Below the pieces are notes generated by a model, which was given only the letters and a program-made list of their open reading frames with translations, made no database searches and had not been told where the DNA came from. From Pelomonas nitida (GTDB lineage Bacteria; Pseudomonadota; Gammaproteobacteria; Burkholderiales; Burkholderiaceae_C), in NCBI RefSeq assembly GCF_043555975.1, contig NZ_JBIGIA010000001.1, forward strand, positions 186,001 to 250,000: a stretch of 64,000 bases of DNA. Reading direction: 5' to 3'. Position numbers and translations under genes: made by a program. Positions 53,333 to 62,058 of this stretch are shown piece by piece. The stretch's first letter is position 1. Each line of letters begins with the position of its first letter.

Positions 53333-54169
53333 ATGTTGAAGACCCGTGTCATCACCGCCATCGTCATGTTGGCCATCCTGTTGCCGGCGCTCTTCGCGGC
53401 ATCGCCCTGGCCCTTCGCCGGGCTGACCGTTCTCATGATCGGCGCCGCCGGGTGGGAATGGTCCCGTCTCAACGGGCTGCCTGGCACCGGCGCCATGGCC
53501 GCCGGCATGGCCCTGGCGCTGGCCTGCGTCTGGACGCTGCTGATCGGCGGGCTCAACGCGCCGCCGGGCTGGGTCTGGTGGCTGGCCAGCGGCATCTGGG
53601 TGCTGGGCGGCGCGTATGCGCTGCGTGCCGGCCCGTCGGGCTGGCCGCGCATCGCGCCGGCCGGCCGGCTGGCGCTGGGTGGCCTGCTGCTGTGGGGCGC
53701 CTGGCTGGCCATCGTGCAGGCCAAGGTGCTGGGCATCAACTTCCTGCTGTCGGTGTTCTGCCTTGTGTGGATGGCCGACATTGCGGCCTACTTCTGCGGT
53801 CGGGCCTTCGGCCGGCGCAAGCTCGCACCGGCCATCAGCCCGGGCAAGAGCTGGGAAGGCGTTTGGGGCGGGCTGGCCGGTGTCATCGTGCTGGGCTTCG
53901 TGTGGGTGCATGTCATCGACAAGCAACTGGCGGTCGACTCCCCGAGCCTCTACACGGTGCTCGTGCAAAGCCGCGGCTGGGTGTCGCTGCTGGCGCTCGT
54001 GTTCCTCGCCGCGATGAGCGTCGTCGGCGACCTCTTCGAATCCCTCGTCAAGCGCGCCGTCGGGGCCAAGGACAGCAGCAACCTGCTGCCCGGCCATGGT
54101 GGCGTGCTGGACCGCATCGACGCGCTGCTGCCGGTGTTCCCGCTCGCTCTCGCGCTGATCAGCCTCTGA
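53333..54169 (+). CDS. cdsA: Phosphatidate cytidylyltransferase
   Basis: A 278-aa inner-membrane enzyme with about eight helices that makes CDP-diacylglycerol from phosphatidate and CTP. The C-terminal signature runs from SVVGDLFESLVKR to LLPGHGGVLDRIDALL. KLAPAISPGKSWEG is the conserved CTP-binding region. It supplies all phospholipid synthesis and lies between uppS and dxr. Confidence 0.97.
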   Translation: MLKTRVITAIVMLAILLPALFAASPWPFAGLTVLMIGAAGWEWSRLNGLPGTGAMAAGMALALACVWTLLIGGLNAPPGWVWWLASGIWVLGGAYALRAGPSGWPRIAPAGRLALGGLLLWGAWLAIVQAKVLGINFLLSVFCLVWMADIAAYFCGRAFGRRKLAPAISPGKSWEGVWGGLAGVIVLGFVWVHVIDKQLAVDSPSLYTVLVQSRGWVSLLALVFLAAMSVVGDLFESLVKRAVGAKDSSNLLPGHGGVLDRIDALLPVFPLALALISL

Positions 54170-54176
54170 TCCCACC

Positions 54177-55361
54177 ATGACCCGCCAACGCATCTGCGTC
54201 CTCGGCTCGACCGGTTCCATCGGCGTCAACACGCTGGATGTCATCGCCCGTCACCCCGAACGTTTCGAAGTCGTGGCGCTCAGCGCCATGAGCCGTGTGG
54301 ACGAGCTGCTGGCGCAGTGCCTGCAGTGGACGCCGCGTTTCGCCGTGATGCCCGAACGGGCCGCCGCAGCGCAGTTGCGCGAGCGGCTGCGTGAGGCCGG
54401 TTGCGCGACGGAAGTGCTCGACGGCGCCGCGGCGCTGGCCGATGTGGCGGCCCACCCCGACGTGGACGTGGTCATGGCGGCCATCGTCGGCGCGGCGGGC
54501 CTGGCGCCGGCGATTGCCGCCGCACGCGCGGGCAAGCGGCTGTTGCTGGCCAACAAGGAGGCCATCGTCGTCGGCGGCGCGCTGTTCATGCGCGCGGTGG
54601 AGGAGGGTGGTGCCACGCTGCTGCCCATCGACAGCGAGCACTCGGCCATCTTCCAGTGCCTGCCCGAGGACCGCTCGACCTGGCACGACCGCATCGATCA
54701 CATCGTGCTGACGGCCTCCGGCGGCCCGTTCCGCAGCCGCGACCCGAAGACGCTGGCCGACGTGACGCCCGAGCAGGCCTGCGCCCATCCGAACTGGGTC
54801 ATGGGTCGCAAGATCTCGGTCGACTCCGCGACGATGATGAACAAGGCGCTGGAGGTCATCGAGGCGCGTTGGTTGTTCGACCTCGCGCCCGAGCAGATCC
54901 GCGTGCTGATCCACCCGCAGAGCATCATCCACTCGATGGTGGTCTGCCGTGACCAGTCGGTGCTGGCGCAACTCGGCACGCCCGACATGCGCGTGCCCAT
55001 CGCCTACGGCCTGTCCTTCCCCGAGCGCATCACGTCGGGCGCGAGCCGGCTGGACCTGCTGACCACGCCCAGCCTGACGTTCGAGGAAGCGGATGCGACG
55101 CGCTTTCCCGGTCTTCACCTGTCCTGGCAGGCGCTGCGGGCGCCGGAAGGCAGCACGACGGTGCTGAACGCGGCCAATGAGGTTGCCGTCGATGCCTTCC
55201 TGAATGGCCGCCTGCGCTTCGACCGCATCCACGCGCTGAACGCGCACTGCCTCGAGGCGATCGCGCCGGACGCCGCGGACTGCGCCAGCATCGAGGGCCT
55301 GCTCGCACTGGACGCCCGCGTGCGCGTGCGAGCCCAACAGCAGGTGTTGGCATGGAGCTGA
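54177..55361 (+). CDS. dxr: 1-deoxy-D-xylulose 5-phosphate reductoisomerase
   Basis: A 394-aa NADPH enzyme, the first committed step of the MEP isoprenoid pathway. The N-terminal LGSTGSIGVNTLDV binds NADPH. LLPIDSEHSAIFQCL and NWVMGRKISVDSATMMNKALE carry metal and substrate ligands. It overlaps rseP by 10 bases. With uppS two genes upstream, precursor and polyprenyl synthesis are encoded together. Confidence 0.97.
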   Translation: MTRQRICVLGSTGSIGVNTLDVIARHPERFEVVALSAMSRVDELLAQCLQWTPRFAVMPERAAAAQLRERLREAGCATEVLDGAAALADVAAHPDVDVVMAAIVGAAGLAPAIAAARAGKRLLLANKEAIVVGGALFMRAVEEGGATLLPIDSEHSAIFQCLPEDRSTWHDRIDHIVLTASGGPFRSRDPKTLADVTPEQACAHPNWVMGRKISVDSATMMNKALEVIEARWLFDLAPEQIRVLIHPQSIIHSMVVCRDQSVLAQLGTPDMRVPIAYGLSFPERITSGASRLDLLTTPSLTFEEADATRFPGLHLSWQALRAPEGSTTVLNAANEVAVDAFLNGRLRFDRIHALNAHCLEAIAPDAADCASIEGLLALDARVRVRAQQQVLAWS

Positions 55362-56716
55362 TCCAGAAGGCCTTCTGGTTCCTCATCGCGATCGGCATCC
55401 TGGTGCCCATCCATGAATGGGGGCATTACCGCGTCGCTCGCGCCTGCGGCGTCAAGGTGCTGCGCTTCTCGGTCGGTTTCGGCCGTGTGCTGTGGCGCCG
55501 CGTCGGCCGCGACGGCACCGAGTTCGTGATCAGCGCCATCCCGCTGGGCGGTTATGTGCGCATGCTGGGCATGGGTGATGAGCCCGTGGCTCCGCATCAG
55601 CGCGATCAAGCCTTCCGCTACCTGTCGGTGGGCCGGCGTGCCGCCATCCTGGCTGCCGGGCCCGCGGCCAACTGGCTGCTGGCGATCGGCTTGTTCGCGC
55701 TGGTTGCCTGCATGGGCAGCGAGCAACCCAAGGCGCTGCTTGGCACGCCGCCGGCCGCGTCGCTGGCCGAGCGTGCCGGCGTACAGGCCGGTGACTGGGT
55801 GCGGGCCGTGTCGCCCGACGGGCAGCAATGGAGCGATGTGCAGTCCTTGCCGGAGCTGCATGCCGCCGTCGCACGGGCGCAGGCGCTGGGTGAGAGCCTG
55901 TACCTGACCGTCACCGATGTGCAAGGGCACGGATCGCGCAGTGTTCGGCTGGAAACCGAACGGCTGGCGGGGCGTTCGCCGGATGCGCGACTCGCTGCCG
56001 ACATCGGCCTGGTGCCGGAGGCCGAGCCGGTGATCCGTCAGGTCGTGGCTGGTGGCGCGGGCGCTGCCGCCGGCCTGCAGCCGGGCGATCGCGTGCTGAC
56101 CATCGACGGCCAGTCGGTGCCGGACGCGGGCTTTCTGCGCGATGCCATCCAGCGCGCGCATGACGGCGAGCAGCCCCGCACCATGGCCTGGCGCGTCGAG
56201 CGTGCCGGTCAGGTGGTCGAGCTGAGCCCAACGCCGCGCCTGGCAGACGATGCCGGGCGACGTGTGGGGCGGCTGGAGGTCGGGGTGGGCACCATGCCGG
56301 CGATGGTCGTCGTGAGTTACGGGCCGCTGGAGAGCCTGTGGCGCGGCGCGCAGCAGAGCTGGGACATGGCCGTGACGACCGTGAAGCTGATCGGGCGCAT
56401 GCTGGTCGGTGAAGCGTCGGTAAAGAATTTCAGCGGGCCGCTGACCATTGCAGACTACGCCGGGCAGTCGGCGCGCGCCGGGCTCTCTCCGTTCCTCGAC
56501 TTTCTGGCGAAGATTTCCATGAGTCTGGCTGTCTTGAACCTGCTGCCGCTGCCGATGCTCGATGGCGGACACCTCATGTATTATCTTTTCGAGGGTCTGA
56601 GTGGCCGCCCCGTCTCCGACTGGTGGCAGCAGCAACTGCAGCGAGCGGGTTTGCTGATCCTGATGGTGATCATGGCCTTGGCCCTTTCCAACGATTTCAG
56701 CCGCTACGCGGGCTGA
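55352..56716 (+). CDS. rseP: Site-2 intramembrane metalloprotease RseP
   Basis: A 454-aa inner-membrane protease. HEWGH (21-25) is the zinc motif in the first helix, and NLLPLPMLDGGHL near residue 400 supplies the third ligand. Two PDZ domains lie between (the second around GAAAGLQPGDRVLTIDGQSV). RseP cleaves RseA to release sigma-E when outer-membrane proteins misfold. Placement directly before bamA fits that role. Confidence 0.96.
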   Translation: MELIQKAFWFLIAIGILVPIHEWGHYRVARACGVKVLRFSVGFGRVLWRRVGRDGTEFVISAIPLGGYVRMLGMGDEPVAPHQRDQAFRYLSVGRRAAILAAGPAANWLLAIGLFALVACMGSEQPKALLGTPPAASLAERAGVQAGDWVRAVSPDGQQWSDVQSLPELHAAVARAQALGESLYLTVTDVQGHGSRSVRLETERLAGRSPDARLAADIGLVPEAEPVIRQVVAGGAGAAAGLQPGDRVLTIDGQSVPDAGFLRDAIQRAHDGEQPRTMAWRVERAGQVVELSPTPRLADDAGRRVGRLEVGVGTMPAMVVVSYGPLESLWRGAQQSWDMAVTTVKLIGRMLVGEASVKNFSGPLTIADYAGQSARAGLSPFLDFLAKISMSLAVLNLLPLPMLDGGHLMYYLFEGLSGRPVSDWWQQQLQRAGLLILMVIMALALSNDFSRYAG

Positions 56717-56735
56717 CACTGAAACTCCCGGTCTC

Positions 56736-59093
56736 ATGTCCTTTTCTTTCAGTTCGGGAGCGCCGCGCCGCCCCTTCCGCCTCGGCTTGCTGGCTTTGGC
56801 TGTCACGGGGATGTTCCAGTCCGGGATGGCTTGGGCGGTTGATCCCTTCGTGCTGAAGGACATCCGCGTCGAGGGCCTGCAGCGCACCGACCCGGGTACG
56901 GTGTTCGCGTCGCTGCCGTTCCGCATCGGCGATACGTACAACGACGAGAAGGGCGCGGCCGCACTGCGCGCGCTGTTCGCCACGGGGCTCTTCAAGGACG
57001 TGCGCATCAGCATCGAAGGTGATGCGGTCGTCGTCATCATCGACGAGCGCCCGATCATCGCCAACGTGAACTTCGTCGGCCTGAAGGAGTTCGATACCGA
57101 GGCGCTGTCCAAGTCGCTGAAGGATGTCGGCATCGGCGAAGGCAAGCCTTTCGACAAGGCGCTGGCCGACCGCGCCGAGCAGGAGCTCAAGCGCCAGTAC
57201 CTGACGCGCAGTCTCTATGGCGCCGAGGTCACGACGACGATCACGCCGATCGAGCGCAATCGCGTCAACGTCAGCTTCAACGTGACCGAGGGCGAGCCGG
57301 CCAAGATCGCCGAGATCCGCATCCTGGGCAGCAAGGTGTTCTCCGAGAGCACGCTGCTGGGCCTGCTGGAGCAGACGACCTCGGGCTGGCTGACCTGGTA
57401 CACCAAGACCGACCGCTACTCGCGCGCCAAGCTCAATGCGGACCTGGAAACCATCCGCAGCTACTACCTGAATCGCGGCTACCTGGAGTTCGCCGTCACC
57501 TCCACGCAGGTGACGATCTCGCCGGACAAGCAGAGCATCAGCATCGCCGTCACGGTCAGCGAAGGCCAGCCCTACACGGTCACCGGTGTGAAGCTCGAGG
57601 GTGATTTCCTCGGCCGCGAGGAAGACTTCAAGCATCTCGTGTTCACCAAGCCCGGCCAGGCCTACAACGGCGAGGCCGTGGCGCAGACGACGCGTGCGTT
57701 CAGCGACCTGTACGGCACCTACGGCTATGCGTTTGCGCGCGTCGACAGCAAGCCCGAGATCGACCGCGCGACCGGCCAGGTCGTCGTCACCTTCGTCGGC
57801 GAGCCGCAGCGCCGCGTGTATGTGCGCAAGGTCATCATCTCCGGCAACTCGCGCACGCGTGACGAAGTCATCCGCCGCGAATTCCGCCAGTTCGAGGCGG
57901 CCTGGTACGACGGCCAGAAGATCAAGGCCTCGCGCGACCGGGTCGAGCGCCTGGGCTACTTCAAGGACAAGGAAGTCAACATCGACACCCAGGAGGTGCC
58001 GGGTGCGCAGGATCAGGTGGATGTGATCCTGACGGTCGCCGAGCGCCCCACCGGCGCCATCACCGTGGGTGCGGGTTATTCCAGTCAGCAGAAGCTCTCG
58101 TTCACGGGCTCCATCCGCCAGGACAACGTGTTCGGCTCCGGCAACTATCTGGGCATTGACGTCTCCACGGCGAGCACTGGTCGGCAGTTGCAGATCAGCA
58201 CGGTGGACCCCTATTTCACGGTGGATGGTGTCTCCCGGGCCATCGATCTGTTCTACCGCACCACCAAGCCGATCAACACGCTCGGCGAGGAGTACCGGTA
58301 CATCACCAAGGGCGGTTCGATCCGGTTCGGCGTGCCGTTCTCCGAGCTCGACACAGTGTTCTTCGGCGTCGGCTATGAGCAGACGGACATCACGACGTCC
58401 AAGGGCCTGCCGCAGGCGTACTTCCTGTTCACCCACCAGTACGGCCAGCGCAGCAACTCCATCCCGCTGACGATTGGCTGGCAGCGTGACAGCCGAGACA
58501 GTGTCGTCACCCCGATGAAGGGCCGCTACCAGCGCCTGAACATCGAGGCCAGCGCCATCGGCGATGTGCAGTACGCGCGCCTGAATGCCCAGTACCAGGA
58601 GTACTTCGAGGTCACCAACAAGATCACGCTGGGCATCAACAGCGAACTGGGCTGGGGCGAAGGGCTGGGTGGCAAGCCCTACCCGATCTTCAAGAACTTC
58701 TACGCTGGCGGTCTGGGTTCGGTGCGGGTCTTCGAAGCGGGCTCTCTGGGGCCGGTGGACCCGACGGGTTCCTACAGTGGCGGCAATCGGCGCTTCAACG
58801 CCAATGCGGAGCTGTACCTGCCGGTGCCTGGCAGCGGCAACGACAAGAGCTTCCGCATCTTCGGCTTCCTGGACATGGGCGGTGTCTGGGGGCCGGAGAC
58901 CAAGCTCAACTGGAAAACACTGAGTGAAGACACCGCGCATGACGGGCGTTACATGATGCGCATGTCCGGCGGTATCGGCCTGAGCTGGCTTTCGCCGATG
59001 GGTCCGCTGCGCCTCAGCTACGGCAAGCCGATCCGCAAATCCAGCAAGGATAGAATCGAAAAATTCCAATTCCAGATCGGGACTGCATTCTGA
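56736..59093 (+). CDS. bamA: Outer-membrane protein assembly factor BamA
   Basis: A 785-aa Omp85 protein. The signal peptide ends MAWA (31-34). Five POTRA domains follow (about 35-435), e.g. FVLKDIRVEGLQRTDPGTVF at the start of POTRA1. The 16-strand barrel occupies the rest and ends with Phe (QIGTAF), the usual outer-membrane signature. RQDNVFGSGNYLGI and GWQRDSRDSV are conserved barrel parts. BamA inserts beta-barrels with BamB and BamD, both encoded elsewhere in this window. It overlaps skp by one base. Confidence 0.97.
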   Translation: MSFSFSSGAPRRPFRLGLLALAVTGMFQSGMAWAVDPFVLKDIRVEGLQRTDPGTVFASLPFRIGDTYNDEKGAAALRALFATGLFKDVRISIEGDAVVVIIDERPIIANVNFVGLKEFDTEALSKSLKDVGIGEGKPFDKALADRAEQELKRQYLTRSLYGAEVTTTITPIERNRVNVSFNVTEGEPAKIAEIRILGSKVFSESTLLGLLEQTTSGWLTWYTKTDRYSRAKLNADLETIRSYYLNRGYLEFAVTSTQVTISPDKQSISIAVTVSEGQPYTVTGVKLEGDFLGREEDFKHLVFTKPGQAYNGEAVAQTTRAFSDLYGTYGYAFARVDSKPEIDRATGQVVVTFVGEPQRRVYVRKVIISGNSRTRDEVIRREFRQFEAAWYDGQKIKASRDRVERLGYFKDKEVNIDTQEVPGAQDQVDVILTVAERPTGAITVGAGYSSQQKLSFTGSIRQDNVFGSGNYLGIDVSTASTGRQLQISTVDPYFTVDGVSRAIDLFYRTTKPINTLGEEYRYITKGGSIRFGVPFSELDTVFFGVGYEQTDITTSKGLPQAYFLFTHQYGQRSNSIPLTIGWQRDSRDSVVTPMKGRYQRLNIEASAIGDVQYARLNAQYQEYFEVTNKITLGINSELGWGEGLGGKPYPIFKNFYAGGLGSVRVFEAGSLGPVDPTGSYSGGNRRFNANAELYLPVPGSGNDKSFRIFGFLDMGGVWGPETKLNWKTLSEDTAHDGRYMMRMSGGIGLSWLSPMGPLRLSYGKPIRKSSKDRIEKFQFQIGTAF

Positions 59094-59602
59094 TGATGAG
59101 CAAGCTCTTGCAATCGGCGGCTCTGGCCGCGTCGATGATGGTGGCCAGCGCGGCCGTGCAAGCCCAGGACCTGAAGATCGGCTTCGTCAGCAGCGAGCGC
59201 GTGCTGCGCGAGGCCAATCTCGCCAAGGCAGCCCAGATCAAGCTGGAGACGGAATTCGGCAAGCGCGAGAAGGATCTGCGCGATCTGGAAACCAAGCTGC
59301 GCGGTGCCGCCGAGAAGCTCGAGAAGGACGCTCCCACGCTGTCCGAGGCTGAACGCAACCGCCGCCAGCGCGACATCGTCGAGCAGGACCGTGACCTGCA
59401 GCGCAAGAAGCGCGAATGGCAGGAAGACCTGACCCAGCGCAAGAACGAGGAGCTGTCGGTCGTGGTCGAGAAGGCGAACAAGGTCATCAAGCAGATCTTC
59501 GAAACCGAGAAGTACGACCTCATCCTGCAGGACGCCATTCACTTCAGCCCGCGCGTGGACATCACCAAGAAGGTGATCGACACGCTGAACGCGCAGAAGT
59601 AA
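59093..59602 (+). CDS. skp: Periplasmic chaperone Skp (OmpH)
   Basis: A 169-aa protein with a signal peptide of about 24 residues ending VQA. The mature part is a charged coiled coil (KREKDLRDLETKLRG; DLQRKKREWQEDL) framed by short beta segments, the jellyfish-like Skp shape. Skp holds unfolded outer-membrane proteins on the way to BamA. Start ATG 59093 overlaps the bamA stop (TGATG). Confidence 0.95.
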   Translation: MMSKLLQSAALAASMMVASAAVQAQDLKIGFVSSERVLREANLAKAAQIKLETEFGKREKDLRDLETKLRGAAEKLEKDAPTLSEAERNRRQRDIVEQDRDLQRKKREWQEDLTQRKNEELSVVVEKANKVIKQIFETEKYDLILQDAIHFSPRVDITKKVIDTLNAQK

Positions 59603-59614
59603 GCCGGGCCCGCC

Positions 59615-60643
59615 ATGAGCTCGACAGCCGTCGCGCTCTCCGACCTGATCGCCGCCTTGGGCGGCGATTTGCTTGGTGGAGCCGATATTCGCATCGATGC
59701 CATCGCGCCGCTGGACGAAGCGGGCGAGCACGGCATCAGCTTCCTCGCCAACCCGCGCTATCAGTCGCAGCTGGCGACCACCAAGGCCGCTTGCGTCATC
59801 GTGGCGCCCGCGCTGGCCGAGGCCGCTGCTGCGCGGGGTGCGGCCATCGTCACGCCCGATCCCTATCTGTACTTCGCCCGCCTGACGCAGTGGTGGGCTG
59901 CGCGCGTGCGCCCCGCCGCGCAGCCCGGCGTGCATGCCAGTGCCATCGTGTCGCCGCAGGCGCAGCTGGGCCGGGATGTCGAGATCGGCCCGCTGGCGGT
60001 TGTCGAGGCCGGTGCCGTCATCGGTGACGGTGCGCGCATCGGGGCGCACTGTGTCGTCGAGCGCGGCGCGCAGGTTGGTGCGGGCACCCGCCTGGCGCCG
60101 CGTGTCGTGCTGGGCCATGGCTGCCGCATCGGGGCGCGCGGCATCGTGCACAGCGGTGTGGTCATCGGTGCGGATGGTTTCGGCTTCGCGCCATCGCGCC
60201 AGGGGTACGTGAAGATCGAGCAGCTCGGCAACGTGCGCATCGGCGACGACGTCGAGATCGGCGCCAACACCTGCATCGACCGCGGCGCGCTGGCCGACAC
60301 TGTCATCGAGGATGGCGTCAAGCTCGACAACCTCATCCAGATCGCGCATAACGTGCACATCGGCCGCAACACGGCGATGGCAGGTTGCGCGGCCGTGGCG
60401 GGCTCCACACGCATCGGCGCGAACTGCACCATCGGTGGCGCGGCCAACATCATCGGCCACCTGACGTTGGTGGACGGCGTGCACATCTCCGCCGCCACGA
60501 CCGTCACCCGCAGCATCAGCGAGCCGGGCGTTTACAGCGGCCCTCACCCCTTCGAAGAAAATTCGAGCTGGCAGAAGAACGCGGCAACGCTGCGCCAGCT
60601 TCACAGCCTCAGAGAGCGTGTGCGCGCGCTGGAAAAGAAATGA
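59615..60643 (+). CDS. lpxD: UDP-3-O-(3-hydroxyacyl)glucosamine N-acyltransferase
   Basis: A 342-aa left-handed beta-helix enzyme that adds the second acyl chain in lipid A synthesis. The N-terminal uridine-binding domain ends near 100, followed by many hexapeptide repeats (IGPLAV, IGDGARIGAHCVV). The catalytic His is probably in IQIAHNVHIG. GADGFGFAPSRQGYVKIEQ is conserved. ATGA overlap couples it to fabZ. Confidence 0.97.
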   Translation: MSSTAVALSDLIAALGGDLLGGADIRIDAIAPLDEAGEHGISFLANPRYQSQLATTKAACVIVAPALAEAAAARGAAIVTPDPYLYFARLTQWWAARVRPAAQPGVHASAIVSPQAQLGRDVEIGPLAVVEAGAVIGDGARIGAHCVVERGAQVGAGTRLAPRVVLGHGCRIGARGIVHSGVVIGADGFGFAPSRQGYVKIEQLGNVRIGDDVEIGANTCIDRGALADTVIEDGVKLDNLIQIAHNVHIGRNTAMAGCAAVAGSTRIGANCTIGGAANIIGHLTLVDGVHISAATTVTRSISEPGVYSGPHPFEENSSWQKNAATLRQLHSLRERVRALEKK

Positions 60644-61101
60644 CGACAGACACGATCACGATGGACATCCACGAAATCCTGAAGCGCCTGCCGCATCGCT
60701 ATCCCATCCTGCTGGTGGACCGTGTGGTCGAGCTGGTCAAGGGTGAGCGCATCCGTGCCATCAAGAACGTCTCGATCAACGAGCCCTTCTTCCTGGGGCA
60801 CTTTCCGCACCGGCCCGTGATGCCGGGCGTGCTCATCCTCGAAGCCATGGCCCAGGCCGCGACGCTGCTGGCGCTGCGCAGCATGGACATGGTGCTGGAC
60901 GAGAACTCGGTGGTGTACTTCGCCGGCATCGACGGTGCGCGCTTCAAGCGCCCGGTCGAGCCGGGTGACCAGCTCGTGCTGGAAGTGACCTTGGGCCGCG
61001 CCAAGGCCGGCATCTACAAGTTCGCTGCCAAGGCGCTCGTTGGCGACCAGGTGGCCGCTGAGGCCGAACTGATGTGCACGATGCGTCGCATCGAGGCATG
61101 A
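60640..61101 (+). CDS. fabZ: 3-hydroxyacyl-ACP dehydratase FabZ
   Basis: A 153-aa hot-dog-fold enzyme of fatty-acid elongation. The catalytic His54 lies in LGHFPHRPVMPG and Glu68 in ILEAMAQAA, both at E. coli numbering. I use ATG 60640 within the lpxD stop (ATGA); a second in-frame ATG at 60661 is also possible. Its place in the lpx cluster ties fatty-acid supply to lipid A synthesis. Confidence 0.97.
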   Translation: MTTDTITMDIHEILKRLPHRYPILLVDRVVELVKGERIRAIKNVSINEPFFLGHFPHRPVMPGVLILEAMAQAATLLALRSMDMVLDENSVVYFAGIDGARFKRPVEPGDQLVLEVTLGRAKAGIYKFAAKALVGDQVAAEAELMCTMRRIEA

Positions 61102-61190
61102 AATGAAGCCCCTCGTCCAGTCCCGCGCTGCTGAACGCAGGCGTGCCCAGCCGGTCCCCCGAGGGGACGGCGATGCTTGCCGGGTTGACC

Positions 61191-61241
61191 GGCAAGCACA
61201 TCGCCTGGGCGGGCCGGCTTGGGAGCGGCCCGGCGCTCGGC
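61191..61241 (-). repeat. Dispersed 51-bp repeat, copy B, between fabZ and lpxA
   Basis: The reverse complement matches 22473-22523 at 42 of 51 positions. The rest of this 162-base gap holds two more hairpins: GTCCCC/GGGGAC (61154-61159 and 61163-61168) and TGCTTGCCGG/CCGGCAAGCA (61174-61183 and 61189-61198). The gap has no gene and is much longer than others in the lpx operon. Confidence 0.7.
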
Positions 61242-61263
61242 CCGCAAATTGAGTCTGCGACCC

Positions 61264-62055
61264 ATGTCATTGATCCATCCCACCGCCATCGTCGACCCTG
61301 CGGCGCAGCTGGATAGCAGCGTCGAGGTCGGCGCTTACTCGCTGATCGGGCCGCACGTGAAGATCGGCGCCGGCACCAAGGTCGGCCCGCATGTCGTCAT
61401 CGAAGGCCACACGACGATCGGCCGCGACAACACCTTCTTCCAGTTCAGCTCCATCGGCGCGGCGAACCAGGACAAGAAGTACGCGGGCGAGCCGACGACG
61501 CTGGTCATCGGTCACCGCAACACCATCCGCGAGTTCTGCACGCTGAACATCGGCACGGTCCAGGACCGTGGCGAGACCCGGCTCGGCGACGACAACTGGA
61601 TCATGGCTTACTGCCATATCGCGCACGACACGGTGCTGGGCAACCAGAACACGCTGGCCAACGGTGTGACCTTTGCCGGCCACGTGACGGTGGGCAATTG
61701 GGTGACCATCGGTGGCTTGAGCGGCATCCTGCAGCGCATGCGCATCGGCGACCACGCCATGATCGGCTTCCAGGCCCACGTGGCCCATGACGTGCCGCCG
61801 TTCATGACGGTGGACGGCAATCCGCTGGCGGCGCGCGCCGTCAACGTCGTCGGCCTCAAGCGCCGCGACTTCAGCACCGAGCGCATCGGCGTCATCCGCC
61901 AGATCCACAAGCTGCTCTACCGCAGCGGCCATTCGCTGGACGAGGCCCGCGTGGCGATCGAGGCCTTGCGCGGCTCGGAGGGCGGCGTGGCCGATGGCGA
62001 CATCGACAACATGCTCGCCTTCCTTGCCGCGTCCACGCGCGGCATCGTTCGCTGA
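61264..62055 (+). CDS. lpxA: UDP-N-acetylglucosamine O-acyltransferase
   Basis: A 263-aa trimeric beta-helix enzyme, the first step of lipid A synthesis. Hexapeptide repeats start at IHPTAIVDPAAQL. The catalytic His121 lies in YCHIAHDTVLGN, equivalent to His125 in E. coli. The C-terminal helical part contains NVVGLKRRDFS. I use ATG 61264; the ORF upstream of it lies in the repeat-bearing spacer. Confidence 0.96.
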   Translation: MSLIHPTAIVDPAAQLDSSVEVGAYSLIGPHVKIGAGTKVGPHVVIEGHTTIGRDNTFFQFSSIGAANQDKKYAGEPTTLVIGHRNTIREFCTLNIGTVQDRGETRLGDDNWIMAYCHIAHDTVLGNQNTLANGVTFAGHVTVGNWVTIGGLSGILQRMRIGDHAMIGFQAHVAHDVPPFMTVDGNPLAARAVNVVGLKRRDFSTERIGVIRQIHKLLYRSGHSLDEARVAIEALRGSEGGVADGDIDNMLAFLAASTRGIVR

Positions 62056-62058
62056 TCG

